Source: Sphingomonadaceae bacterium 3R27C6 (GTDB lineage Bacteria; Pseudomonadota; Alphaproteobacteria; Sphingomonadales; Sphingomonadaceae). From it: a stretch of 64,000 nt of DNA. Below the pieces are notes generated by a model. It worked only from the letters and a program-made list of their open reading frames with translations. It made no database searches and was not told the origin of the DNA. How positions within the stretch are numbered: position 1 is the first letter of the stretch; each line of letters starts with the position of its first letter. This document shows, one piece after another, positions 1 to 8,278 of this stretch. The stretch spans positions 1 to 64,000 of the forward strand of contig SCNS01000007.1 in NCBI GenBank assembly GCA_005503215.1, written 5' to 3'. The translations under genes and the position numbers were made by a program.

Positions 1-1626
1 GGTTTCGCGCGCCGTCCGCCGGGGTCGGGCGGCGGCACCGGGCATCATGGCCGCGGCCGCCGCGCGCTCGCGCGGGTGCGCTTCCGTGCCGACGGCCGCC
101 GGGTCGTCGTCAAGGCGCGGATCGTGCGCCACAAGGGGCAGCGCTTCCGCTCGGCGCCGCTCGCGCGTCATATCCAATATCTCGAACGCGACGGCGTCAC
201 CCGCGACGGCCGCGACGCATCGATGTTCGACGCGGAGGGGGACGCAGCCGACCGCGCCGGCTTCGCATCGCGCTGCGAGGACGATCGTCATCATTTCCGT
301 TTCATCGTCAGTCCGGAAGATGCCGGGGAGATCGACGACCTCAGGCGCTTCACCCGCGACCTCATGGCCGACATGGCAAAGGATCTCGAGACGCGGCTCG
401 ACTGGATCGCGGTCGATCATTGGAACACCGACAATCCGCACATCCATATCCTCGTCCGCGGCGTCGCGGACGACGGCAAAGATCTCGTCGTCGACCGCGG
501 CTATATGAGCGAAGGGCTGCGCTGGCGCGCCGAGGACATCGCCACGCTCGAGCTCGGGCCGCGCAGCGCGCGCGACATCGCCGATGCGCTCGCGCGCGAG
601 GTCGACGCCGAGCGCTGGACGGGCCTCGACCGGACGCTCGAGCGGATAGCCGCCGAGGGGGCAGGCGAGATCGATCTCCGGCCGGACGGTCAGGCCGATG
701 GGCATCTTCATCGGCAGCTGCTTGGCCGGGCGGCGAAGCTCGAGGCGCTCGGTCTTGCCGAGCAGATCGAGTCCGGCATCTGGGTCATGCGCGGCGATGC
801 CGAGGCCGTGCTGCGCGACCTCTCGGTTCGCGGCGACATCATCAAGACCATGCACCGGGCATTGACCCGCGACGGCGGCCGCTTCGACCCGTCGGTGCTT
901 GCTCTCCACGACGATGTGCCGACCGATCCGGTCATCGGCCGCCTCATCGATCGCGGGCTTCACGACGAACTCGCCGGCAGCGCCTATGCGATTGTCGACG
1001 GCGCCGATGGGCGCACGCATCATCTGCGGTTCGGCGACATGGAGATGACCGGCGACGCGCGGCCCGGTGCCATCGTCGAGCTTCGGTCCTGGGCCGACGC
1101 GAAGGGGCAGATGCGGCAGTCGCTCGTGACGCGATCGGACCTGCCGCTCGATGCGCAAGTGACCGCACCCGGCGCGACCTGGCTCGACCGTCAACTCGTC
1201 GCCCGCGAGCCGGCGGCGAGCCATCAAGGCTTCGGACGCGAAATTCGCGATGCGATGGATGCGCGGTCGCGCCACCTCGCCGAGCAGGGACTGGCGAGCC
1301 GCCAGGGTCAGCGCGTCATTCTCGCGCAGGGTCTCATCGAGACCTTGAACGCGCGCGACCTCGACGCGGCGTTCCGCTCGATCGCCGAGCGCACCGGCCT
1401 CGCGCACAGGCCCTCGGGAGCCGATGACCATGTAAGCGGCATCTACCGCGAACGCGTCACTTTGTCTTCGGGCCGTTTCGCGATGATCGACGACGGGCTC
1501 GGTTTCCAGCTCGTTCCCTGGCGCCCGGCGCTCGACAAACATCTTGGCCAGCATGTCACCGGGACGATGACGCCCGGCGGCACCGTCGACTGGGCGCTCG
1601 GGCGCGGCAGGGGCATCGGGCTGTGA
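1..1626 (+). CDS. Relaxase/mobilization nuclease with DUF3363 domain (5' partial)
   Basis: Conjugative relaxase that would nick oriT, stay bound to the transferred strand and be delivered by the coupling protein. The frame is open to the left edge, so the N-terminus lies outside the window; a GTG at 76 is internal. An HIQYLERDG segment (169-195) carries the candidate nucleophilic Tyr (178-180). The three-histidine metal motif reads HWNTDNPHIHI at 418-450, as in VirD2/MobP-type relaxases. The C-terminal part (about 1430-1620) has the GRFAMIDDGLGFQLVPW block typical of DUF3363 relaxases of Tn4371-like elements. The TraG gene follows 28 bases downstream, as expected. Family assignment is firm; the exact MOB class is inferred. 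Confidence 0.9.
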   Translation, partial: GFARRPPGSGGGTGHHGRGRRALARVRFRADGRRVVVKARIVRHKGQRFRSAPLARHIQYLERDGVTRDGRDASMFDAEGDAADRAGFASRCEDDRHHFRFIVSPEDAGEIDDLRRFTRDLMADMAKDLETRLDWIAVDHWNTDNPHIHILVRGVADDGKDLVVDRGYMSEGLRWRAEDIATLELGPRSARDIADALAREVDAERWTGLDRTLERIAAEGAGEIDLRPDGQADGHLHRQLLGRAAKLEALGLAEQIESGIWVMRGDAEAVLRDLSVRGDIIKTMHRALTRDGGRFDPSVLALHDDVPTDPVIGRLIDRGLHDELAGSAYAIVDGADGRTHHLRFGDMEMTGDARPGAIVELRSWADAKGQMRQSLVTRSDLPLDAQVTAPGATWLDRQLVAREPAASHQGFGREIRDAMDARSRHLAEQGLASRQGQRVILAQGLIETLNARDLDAAFRSIAERTGLAHRPSGADDHVSGIYRERVTLSSGRFAMIDDGLGFQLVPWRPALDKHLGQHVTGTMTPGGTVDWALGRGRGIGL

Positions 1627-1654
1627 GGCCGGGCATCCATCATGGGAGGCGAGC

Positions 1655-3700
1655 GTGAACGACAGGATTCTCTGGGGCCAGATAACGGCCGTGTTTCTGA
1701 TCGTCCTCCTTGCGGTCTGGGGCGCGACGCAATGGACGGCGGCGGCGCTCGCCTTCCAGCCCGAGCTCGGCGAGCCCTGGTTCCGCCTTGGCGATTATCC
1801 CGTCTATCCGCCGCCGGCCTTCTTCTGGTGGTGGTTCGCCTTCGACGCCTATGCGCCGCCGATCTTCTATAAGGGCGCGCTGATCGCCGCGTCGGGCGGG
1901 TTCGCTGCCATCATCGTGGCGATCGCCATGTCGGTATGGCGCGCCCGCGAACGGCGGAAGGCCGAGACCTATGGTTCGGCGCGATGGGCGGGCCGGCGCG
2001 AGATACGCGCTGCCGGGATGCTCGGGGGCGAAGGGGTCGTGCTCGGCCGGTTCGGTAGCGACTATCTTAGGCATGACGGCGCCGAGCATATTCTCTGCTT
2101 CGCGCCGACACGGTCGGGCAAGGGCGTGGGGCTCGTCGTGCCCACTTTGCTCACCTGGCCGGGAAGCTGCATCGTCCATGACATCAAGGGCGAGAATTGG
2201 CAGCTGACCGCGGGCTTTCGCGCGCTGCACGGCCGCGTGCTGCTCTTCGATCCGACCAATGCCAAATCCTCAGCCTATAATCCCCTGCTCGAAGTGCGCC
2301 GCGGTGAATGGGAAGTGCGCGATGTCCAGAATGTCGCCGACGTGCTCGTCGACCCCGAAGGCAGTCTCGAGAAGCGCAACCATTGGGAGAAGACGAGCCA
2401 TGCGCTGCTCGTCGGCGCGATCCTGCACGTGCTATACGCCGAGGAAGACAAGTCGCTCGCCGGTGTCGCCGCCTTTCTCTCCAATCCGCGGCGACCGATC
2501 GTCTCGACGCTGCGCCGCATGCAGACGACCCGGCATCTGGGGGACAAGGGCGTGCATCCCGTCGTCGCCGCGGCCGCGCAGGAATTGCTGAACAAGTCGG
2601 ACAATGAACGCTCGGGGGTGCTCTCGACCGCCATGTCCTTCCTCGGCCTCTATCGCGACCCCGTCATCGCGGCGGTGACGGGCCGCTCCGAATGGCGGAT
2701 TGCCGATCTGATGGCGGGGGACCGTCCGACCTCGCTCTATCTCGTCGTGCCGCCCGGCGACATCAGCCGGACGAAGCCGCTCATTCGCCTGATCCTCAAC
2801 CAGATCGGACGGCGGCTCACCGAGGATCTCAATCCCGGCGCGCGGCCGCGGCGCCTGCTCCTGATGCTCGACGAGTTTCCGGCGCTGGGCCGCCTCGATT
2901 TCTTCGAAAGCGCGCTCGCCTTCATGGCGGGATACGGGATCAAGGCCTTCCTGATCGCCCAGTCGCTCAACCAGATCGAAAAGGCCTATGGGCAGAATAA
3001 TGCGATCCTCGACAATTGCCATGTCCGGGTGAGTTTCGCGACCAACGACGAGCGGACCGCCAAGCGTATTTCGGATGCGCTCGGGACTGCGACCGAAATG
3101 CGTGCGATGAAAAATTATGCCGGCCACCGCCTCTCGCCCTGGCTCGGTCATCTCATGGTCTCGCGCACCGAAACCGCCCGCGCCTTGCTCACGCCGGGCG
3201 AGGTGATGCAACTGCCGCCAGGCGAGCAGATCGTGATGGCCGCCGGGGTGCCGCCGATCCGGGCTGCGAAGGCACGCTATTATGTCGACCCCCGGTTCAC
3301 GAGCCGCATTCTCGCACCGCCGACACCTGCCCGGACGTCGAAACGGGCGGACGACGACTGGACGCCGCGGCCGCAGGCGCCGGCGCCCGTCCTTCTGCTT
3401 CCCGGACCCGGGCCTGCCGGACGCCGGGCATCGCCAGCGGAGGACGGCGACCCGAAGGCGGCGGCGCCGGCCAGGGGCGCTGCGGCGGAGGAGGGGGCCA
3501 ATTCGGGGATCCGGCGGGAGCCGGGCCTCGCCGATCATGAGAATGTGGCACCCGAACCTGTGCCCGAGGTCAACGAGTTCGATTTCGACCGCGGCGGCGA
3601 GGGAGGTAACGCGGCGCGCGACCGGCGCGCCATGGACCGGGCGATGCGGCGCAATGCGCGCAACGCATCGCTCGATCCGGGCGATGGAATCGACCTGTGA
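1655..3700 (+). CDS. traG: Type IV coupling protein TraG/VirD4 family
   Basis: Inner-membrane ATPase that connects the relaxosome to the mating channel. It is 681 aa, normal for the family. Two N-terminal membrane segments (about residues 4-33 and 70-93) precede the motor domain. The Walker A loop PTRSGKG is at about 150-156 and the Walker B segment LLLMLDEFPALGR at about 403-415. The C-terminal 130 residues are Pro/Ala/Glu-rich and probably disordered. GTG at 1655 is chosen because GGGAGG lies 5-10 bases upstream and the coding pattern starts there. It sits between the relaxase and the RHH gene, with which it shares a GTGA stop/start overlap. Confidence 0.95.
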   Translation: MNDRILWGQITAVFLIVLLAVWGATQWTAAALAFQPELGEPWFRLGDYPVYPPPAFFWWWFAFDAYAPPIFYKGALIAASGGFAAIIVAIAMSVWRARERRKAETYGSARWAGRREIRAAGMLGGEGVVLGRFGSDYLRHDGAEHILCFAPTRSGKGVGLVVPTLLTWPGSCIVHDIKGENWQLTAGFRALHGRVLLFDPTNAKSSAYNPLLEVRRGEWEVRDVQNVADVLVDPEGSLEKRNHWEKTSHALLVGAILHVLYAEEDKSLAGVAAFLSNPRRPIVSTLRRMQTTRHLGDKGVHPVVAAAAQELLNKSDNERSGVLSTAMSFLGLYRDPVIAAVTGRSEWRIADLMAGDRPTSLYLVVPPGDISRTKPLIRLILNQIGRRLTEDLNPGARPRRLLLMLDEFPALGRLDFFESALAFMAGYGIKAFLIAQSLNQIEKAYGQNNAILDNCHVRVSFATNDERTAKRISDALGTATEMRAMKNYAGHRLSPWLGHLMVSRTETARALLTPGEVMQLPPGEQIVMAAGVPPIRAAKARYYVDPRFTSRILAPPTPARTSKRADDDWTPRPQAPAPVLLLPGPGPAGRRASPAEDGDPKAAAPARGAAAEEGANSGIRREPGLADHENVAPEPVPEVNEFDFDRGGEGGNAARDRRAMDRAMRRNARNASLDPGDGIDL

Positions 3701-4137
3701 AAAAGCCCGCGGTCAAACGGACCTTCCGCCTCGATGCCGCGCTTTGCCGCGAGCTCGACGAACGGGCGCGCAGCCGGCGCATGACGCGAACCGATATTGT
3801 CGAAGCCGCCCTTGCATCCTTGCTCACACCCGATCAGGAGGAGCGGCTCGAGGCGGTGCTCGCCCGGCGCCTCGACCGCCTGTCGCGGCAGATCGATCGG
3901 CTCGAATGGCATATCGAGCTGTCGAACGAGACCGCCGCGCTGTTCATCCGATCCTGGCTGACGAACAATCCGCCGCTCCCCGATGCGGCGCTGCAGGCGG
4001 CGCAGGCCACCGGCAAGAAACGGTGGGAGGCGTTCGTCGATACGCTCGCGCGCCGGATGGAACTTGGGCCGAAGTTCCAGGAGGAAGTATCGCTGGGCAC
4101 ACAGCCCGGCACTCATTCCTCGCCGGCCGCGAAATAG
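3697..4137 (+). CDS. Ribbon-helix-helix (CopG-like) protein of the conjugation module
   Basis: A 146-aa protein whose first 45 residues fit a ribbon-helix-helix DNA-binding fold: a basic strand (KRTFRLDAAL), helix A (RELDERARSRR) and helix B after MTRTDIVEAAL. The rest is predicted helical and could mediate oligomerisation. GTG at 3697 overlaps the traG stop (GTGA), so it is translationally coupled. A CopG-like gene follows traG in Tn4371-type elements, where an accessory relaxosome or regulatory role is assumed. The 3' end overlaps the convergent RadC gene by 25 bases. The function is inferred from fold and position. Confidence 0.8.
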   Translation: MKKPAVKRTFRLDAALCRELDERARSRRMTRTDIVEAALASLLTPDQEERLEAVLARRLDRLSRQIDRLEWHIELSNETAALFIRSWLTNNPPLPDAALQAAQATGKKRWEAFVDTLARRMELGPKFQEEVSLGTQPGTHSSPAAK

Positions 4138-5177
4138 GCGGTAAGCCGGTGGGCGACTTCGGGCGCCAGCTGGATGAAGTTTCGCCGTCCGTCGGCGGGA
4201 TCCGACGTGCGGACCAGGAGCTCGGCGTCGCAGAGCCGCTGGACCAGCCTCAGCGCGCTGCTCATCCCCAGCCCCGAGGCGATGCCGAGGCTGCTCGTCG
4301 ACACCGGCTTCGCCTCGCCTTCATGAATGAAGAGGTCGATGAGCATGTCCCACGCCGGCTCGCCGAATAATTCATCGTTGCCCAGAAGCTGTTTGCGCAG
4401 CAACCGCCGCCGCAAGGTCCGCCGCGCATTGGCGAGTGCGAGGTCGGCAATCTCTTTCTGCGTCTCGTCGCGATGCCCGTCCCCGAGGGTCAACGGCGGT
4501 CCCGGTCTTCCCCTCGGCGGAGCTTTGCCGGCGGCCAGCCTATGGTGCTCGCGCTGGGTGACGATAATATGGTCGATGAGTTCGACGTCGAGCGCCCGGC
4601 CGATGCCCCGCAGGAGGTCGGTGACGCGAATATCGCTGTCGCTCGGGGCCGGGTCACCGCTTGGATGATTATGGACCAGCAGGATAGCCGCCGCGTCCAG
4701 TTCGAGCGCGCGCCGGAAAATCGTGCGGGGATAAAGTGTCAGCTGCCGAACCGAGCCATGCTGCATTTGCTCGTCGGCGATGAGTCGGCGCGACGCGTCC
4801 AGAAACAGCACGCGAAGAATTTCCTCGGGCAGCGCCCCCATCGAGGCCTTGAGATATTCGATCAATTTCGGGCTGGAGGGTTCGATCACGCGACCGAGCA
4901 ATTCGGCGCGCATGGCTTCGAGGCCGGCCTCGCGCGCGGCAAGCAGAAGGCCTATGACCGGACTCTTTTCCCCGAGGACCCGCGCGAGCGCCTCGGGTGA
5001 CCGCGACCAGATGCGATCGAGACTATGGAACTCGGCAAGTAGCGTTTCGGCTACCGATTGGCTGTTCTCGGGATCGATCGACGCGACGAGATGTACCAGG
5101 ACGGCTCGCTGTCGCCGCGCGCCAGGCGTCGCTGGTGCCGCCAGGTTGCGAGGATGAGGATCGGCGGAACCAGCCAC
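4113..5177 (-). CDS. RadC-family JAB-domain protein with C-terminal winged-helix domain
   Basis: The N-terminal two thirds match RadC/JAB proteins of mobile elements. A helical segment (AETLLAEFHSLDRIW) is followed by the JAMM metal motif HNHPSGDPAPSDSD, encoded near 4634-4675. RadC proteins of mobile elements have no settled activity. After a linker, about 110 residues (4113-4450) look like a MarR-type winged helix (SSLGIASGLGMSSALRLVQRL, then a DGRR wing). The start is unsure: the frame is open to 5540, but homology should begin near 5100. GTG at 5177 is the nearest accepted start and overlaps the upstream membrane-protein gene by 127 bases; CTG codons at 5144 and 5099 are alternatives. Confidence 0.75.
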   Translation of the reverse strand: MAGSADPHPRNLAAPATPGARRQRAVLVHLVASIDPENSQSVAETLLAEFHSLDRIWSRSPEALARVLGEKSPVIGLLLAAREAGLEAMRAELLGRVIEPSSPKLIEYLKASMGALPEEILRVLFLDASRRLIADEQMQHGSVRQLTLYPRTIFRRALELDAAAILLVHNHPSGDPAPSDSDIRVTDLLRGIGRALDVELIDHIIVTQREHHRLAAGKAPPRGRPGPPLTLGDGHRDETQKEIADLALANARRTLRRRLLRKQLLGNDELFGEPAWDMLIDLFIHEGEAKPVSTSSLGIASGLGMSSALRLVQRLCDAELLVRTSDPADGRRNFIQLAPEVAHRLTAYFAAGEE

Positions 5178-5524
5178 GAGGTCGCGACCTGCATCGTCAG
5201 ATAAGCCGCCGGATGAATCTCCACATCGAGGATCCGGCTCGTGTGCGCGAGGAGCGGTAGAATATGGAGGACCGCGACGCACATGGGCCAGAAGCGATGC
5301 GCAAAAAGCGCGAGCAGGGTGGTCGCGCTCGCACCGAACAGGTCGATCGCGAGATGCCCCATGTCCAGCGATGCGAATTCGACCGGTACGAAAGCGTGGA
5401 GCATCTTGTCCGCTCCCACCATGGTCAGCGCGATCGCGGCCATTGCGCGTTCGGGTCCGCCCCCGCGCCAGGCCGCATAGCCAAGAGCAACCAGCAAGAA
5501 AGCGAGGAAAAATGCCATGCGCAC
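5051..5524 (-). CDS. Small polytopic membrane protein, unknown function
   Basis: A 157-aa protein with about four hydrophobic segments: FFLAFLLVALGYAAW near the N-terminus, then AMAAIALTMV, ATTLLALFAHRFWPMCVAVL and SWLVPPILILATW. A basic tail carries a GDSEPSW motif. There is no signal peptide cleavage site or enzymatic motif, so an integral inner-membrane location is likely. ATG codons at 5524 and 5518 are both possible. It lies between the RadC gene and the small helical protein, all on the minus strand. I recognise it only as a hypothetical protein that accompanies sphingomonad conjugation clusters; its role is unknown. Confidence 0.65.
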   Translation of the reverse strand: MRMAFFLAFLLVALGYAAWRGGGPERAMAAIALTMVGADKMLHAFVPVEFASLDMGHLAIDLFGASATTLLALFAHRFWPMCVAVLHILPLLAHTSRILDVEIHPAAYLTMQVATSWLVPPILILATWRHQRRLARGDSEPSWYISSRRSIPRTANR

Positions 5525-5565
5525 CGTCCGAACCTTTCATGCTGGCTGCTCCCGGTCAATCGGAG

Positions 5566-5898
5566 TCAGGCGGCCGCCGGAAGAGGCTCGGAAACCGCGC
5601 CGGCAATCGACGGGCATTCATGGAGGTCATAGCCCGCCGTCTCGCGTCCGATTTGCACGAGATCGCCATGGACGCGAAGAATGTCGCTGCTCACATCGAC
5701 CAGCGCCATCTGCGCCTTCGCGAGCCGCCGGATCGTCGCATGACCGCTGGTGGCCGGCACACCGACGGTATCGCGTCGCGCGGTAACGACGCTTGTCGTC
5801 AGCGAGGACACCGCGATGAGCGCATCGTCGACCCTGCCTTCCGCAGCCGCGACGTCGCGCTCGAGACGAGCTGCTGCAAAACTGATTTCTTTGGACAT
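5566..5898 (-). CDS. Small helical hypothetical protein
   Basis: A 110-aa protein rich in Ala, Val, Arg and Asp, predicted almost entirely helical and possibly coiled-coil (ARLERDVAAAEGRVDDALIAV; TIRRLAKAQMALVDVSSDIL). It has no Cys, no signal peptide and no membrane segment. The ATG at 5898 is preceded by an AAAAGGAGAAG-type Shine-Dalgarno on the minus strand (about 5903-5913). It sits 62 bases downstream of the membrane-anchored LuxR gene and is probably co-transcribed with it. Function unknown; a cytoplasmic partner or regulator in the conjugation module is only a guess. Confidence 0.65.
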   Translation of the reverse strand: MSKEISFAAARLERDVAAAEGRVDDALIAVSSLTTSVVTARRDTVGVPATSGHATIRRLAKAQMALVDVSSDILRVHGDLVQIGRETAGYDLHECPSIAGAVSEPLPAAA

Positions 5899-5960
5899 GA
5901 CTTCTCCTTTTCCGGATCGCGGGGGCGATCCGGCGATTGCTTGGGCACAAGGGAAAGGGA

Positions 5961-6479
5961 TCAGCCGGAGATCAGCCGCGTCAGCGCCTGGGCGATGGCG
6001 AGCCCCGATAAGATGAGCAGGACCAGTGCGACCAGCATGGCCGCCATGATCAGCGCTCGCCTCGTCCGGGCATGGTCATGCCTCCAGAAATCCCTGAACG
6101 GCGGGCTGGCCTCCATCGGCCCGTCCGCCGCCAGGACACTGTCGTTCAGCGCCATCGCGTCGGCCGGGCCTCCGTCCGGGAAGTGGGATGGCACGAGCGC
6201 AGGCGGCGGCGGAAGGTCGATCGGATCGCATGTGATCCGGTCATAGGTCTGTTTGAGACGGGCATAGACGATCGCGGTCTCGTCGCGGTTCGCCGTCCCC
6301 AATATGTCGCGCGCCTTGGTCAGCCGGAGATCGACGGTGGGCTTGGCGATTCCGAGCTGCCGCGCGATCTGCTTCGAGGTCTGTCGCTCGATCAGGAGAT
6401 CGAGGCAGGCCCGCTGCTTGTCGGTGAGGCGCGCCCAGCGTTCGGCGTCCTCAAATGTCTGCGACCTCGAATCACTCAT
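5961..6479 (-). CDS. LuxR-type HTH regulator with C-terminal membrane anchor
   Basis: A 172-aa protein. Residues about 15-75 form a LuxR/GerE-type HTH (LTDKQRACLDLLIERQTSKQIARQLGIAKPTVDLRLTKAR, in two blocks). An acidic and Pro-rich linker follows, then a 20-25 residue hydrophobic helix (ALIMAAMLVALVLLILSGLA) close to the C-terminus, giving a tail-anchored layout. There is no receiver or autoinducer domain. ATG 6479 is chosen over an upstream in-frame start at 6593, because the extra 38 residues are low-complexity and unlike the domain. It is divergent from trbB across about 220 bases, so it may control the trb promoter. That link is inferred from position. Confidence 0.75.
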   Translation of the reverse strand: MSDSRSQTFEDAERWARLTDKQRACLDLLIERQTSKQIARQLGIAKPTVDLRLTKARDILGTANRDETAIVYARLKQTYDRITCDPIDLPPPPALVPSHFPDGGPADAMALNDSVLAADGPMEASPPFRDFWRHDHARTRRALIMAAMLVALVLLILSGLAIAQALTRLISG

Positions 6480-6699
6480 GTTCACACTCTTGTCAAAATT
6501 GCCTCCGGCACAAGCCCCGGGGGTGATTCGCGGGGGCGCGGCCGCTCTCCCGCGATGACGGCGCCTACGCCACAGCCTGTCTTTCGACGCCACGGTGCGA
6601 CGCGCTCAAAAGCTTGTTGAATTGGGGCAATCCCTGCGTCTCTTACTCGGCCCCGTCGCACGGACACTCCGGTCCGGCGCCGCGAAACGGGGTCCTCTC
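6480..6699. promoter_or_regulatory. Divergent intergenic region: trb operon versus LuxR/RadC block
   Basis: About 220 bases separate the start of the LuxR-type gene (minus strand) from trbB (plus strand). Promoters for both blocks should lie here. On the minus strand a TTGACA hexamer sits immediately before the LuxR gene's ribosome-binding region, too close to act as its own -35. On the plus strand a TTGTTGAATTGGGGCAATCCC segment near 6612-6632 has a small dyad (GGG/CCC). I could not assign a convincing -10 on either strand. Confidence 0.4.
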
Positions 6700-7680
6700 A
6701 TGGCTGCAGAACCGATCCGGCTCGAAGCGCGAAATCGCAGCGCGCGCATGTTGCAGACCGCATTCGGAGCGGCGATCGCCGGCTGGCTTGCCGACCCGCA
6801 AGTCGTCGAGATCATGCTCAATCCGGACGGCCGCCTCTGGGTCGACCGCTTGGGTGCTGGCCTTTCGGATAGCGGCACATGGCTGAGCGCGGCCGATGGC
6901 GAACGCATCATCCGCCTCGTCGCACATCATGTCGGCGCCGAAGTTCATGCCGGGAGTCCGCGCGTATCGGCCGAACTGCCCGGCGGCGGCGAACGGTTCG
7001 AGGGACTGCTGCCGCCCGTGGTGATCGCTCCGGCCTTCGCGATCCGCAAGCCGGCGGCCGCCGTTTTCACACTCGACGACTATGTGGGCGCGCGCATCAT
7101 GGCGCCGGCTGCCGCCGCCGCGCTGCGGCATGCGGTCGCCGGGCGGATGAACATTCTCGTCGCCGGCGGCACCGGAACCGGCAAGACGACGCTCGCCAAC
7201 GCGCTGCTCGCCGAGATCGCCGGCACCGATGACCGGGTCATCCTCATCGAGGATATACGCGAGTTGCAGTGCGCCGCGCGCAATGTCGTCGCCATGCGCA
7301 CCAAGGACGGGGTCGCATCGCTCACCGACCTCGTGCGCTCGTCGCTCCGCCTCCGGCCCGATCGCATTCCGATCGGCGAGGTCCGCGGCCCCGAAGCGCT
7401 CGATCTGCTGAAGGCCTGGGGGACGGGGCATCCGGGCGGGATCGGTACGATCCACGCCGGAAGCGCGCTCGGGGCGCTCCGCCGCATGGAGCAGCTCATC
7501 CAGGAGGCGGTCGTCACCGTGCCGCGCGCGCTGCTTGCCGAAACCATCGACCTTGTTGCCGTCCTCGTCCGCGATGGGACTGGCCGGCGCCTGTGCGAAC
7601 TTGCGCGGGTAGACGGGCTCGATCCCGCCACCGGCGAATATCGCCTGGTCCCGCACACACAAGAAGGAGAAAGCTCATGA
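6700..7680 (+). CDS. trbB: Conjugal transfer ATPase TrbB (VirB11-like)
   Basis: Hexameric traffic ATPase of the mating-pair formation apparatus, on the cytoplasmic face of the inner membrane. It is 326 aa from ATG 6700; the frame extends upstream to 6595 but without family-like sequence. The Walker A motif GGTGTGKTT is at about 155-163, an Asp-box segment ILIEDIRELQ at about 181-190, and the GEVRGPEALDLL plus GHPGGIGTIHA blocks typical of VirB11/PilT ATPases at about 226-253. It is the first gene of the trb operon and its stop overlaps the trbC start (ATGA). Confidence 0.95.
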   Translation: MAAEPIRLEARNRSARMLQTAFGAAIAGWLADPQVVEIMLNPDGRLWVDRLGAGLSDSGTWLSAADGERIIRLVAHHVGAEVHAGSPRVSAELPGGGERFEGLLPPVVIAPAFAIRKPAAAVFTLDDYVGARIMAPAAAAALRHAVAGRMNILVAGGTGTGKTTLANALLAEIAGTDDRVILIEDIRELQCAARNVVAMRTKDGVASLTDLVRSSLRLRPDRIPIGEVRGPEALDLLKAWGTGHPGGIGTIHAGSALGALRRMEQLIQEAVVTVPRALLAETIDLVAVLVRDGTGRRLCELARVDGLDPATGEYRLVPHTQEGESS

Positions 7681-8009
7681 TCCGTGCCGCCCGGCATGGT
7701 GCCCGCCGCGCCATGCTCACTTCGACCGCGATCGTCGTCGCGATGATCGTCGCCGTCCCGGCCCATGCCGGCGGCTCGTCAATGCCCTGGGAAGCGCCGC
7801 TCCAGTCGATCCTCGAGAGCATCGAGGGTCCGGTCGCCAAGATCGTCGCGGTGATCATCATCATCGTCACCGGCCTGAGCCTTGCCTTCGGCGACACCTC
7901 GGGCGGTTTCCGCCGGCTGGTCCAGATCGTCTTCGGCTTGTCGATCGCCTTCGCGGCATCGAGCTTCTTCCTCTCCTTCTTCTCCTTCGGCGGCGGGGCG
8001 CTCGTCTGA
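7677..8009 (+). CDS. trbC: Conjugal transfer pilin TrbC (VirB2-like)
   Basis: A 110-aa prepilin. An N-terminal signal region (TSTAIVVAMIVAVPAHAGG) ends in a plausible AHA cleavage site. Two hydrophobic segments follow (KIVAVIIIIVTGLSLAFG and FGLSIAFAASSFFLSFF), the arrangement of VirB2/TrbC pilins. ATG 7677 overlaps the trbB stop. A longer reading of this frame starts at 7269, but that part overlaps trbB and is not family-like. The stop shares one base with the trbD start. Confidence 0.9.
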   Translation: MIRAARHGARRAMLTSTAIVVAMIVAVPAHAGGSSMPWEAPLQSILESIEGPVAKIVAVIIIIVTGLSLAFGDTSGGFRRLVQIVFGLSIAFAASSFFLSFFSFGGGALV

Positions 8010-8278
8010 TGGGACAGGAGGCCGACATTCCGGGTTTCTTCGCGCCGGTCCACCGCGCGCTCGCCGAGCCGATCCTGCTCGGCGGCGCGCCGCGCAGCCT
8101 GGCGATCGTCAACGGAACCCTCGCCGGCGCGATCGGGCTTGGCCTTCGCCTCTGGATCGCCGGCCTCGCCCTCTGGGCGATCGGCCATGCCCTTTCGGTC
8201 TGGGCGGCGCGGCACGACCCGCAGTTCGTCGACGTCGCCCGCCGCCACCTCAAATTTCCTGTCTGGATGCGCCCATGA
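8009..8278 (+). CDS. trbD: Conjugal transfer protein TrbD (VirB3-like)
   Basis: An 89-aa inner-membrane protein of the VirB3/TrbD family. The N-terminal motif GFFAPVHRALAEPILLGGAPR is characteristic and is followed by two membrane segments (LAIVNGTLAGAIGLGL and WIAGLALWAIGHALSVWAA). It partners with the TrbE ATPase. The start ATG shares a base with the trbC stop (TGATG), and the stop overlaps trbE, so translation is coupled on both sides. Confidence 0.9.
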   Translation: MGQEADIPGFFAPVHRALAEPILLGGAPRSLAIVNGTLAGAIGLGLRLWIAGLALWAIGHALSVWAARHDPQFVDVARRHLKFPVWMRP

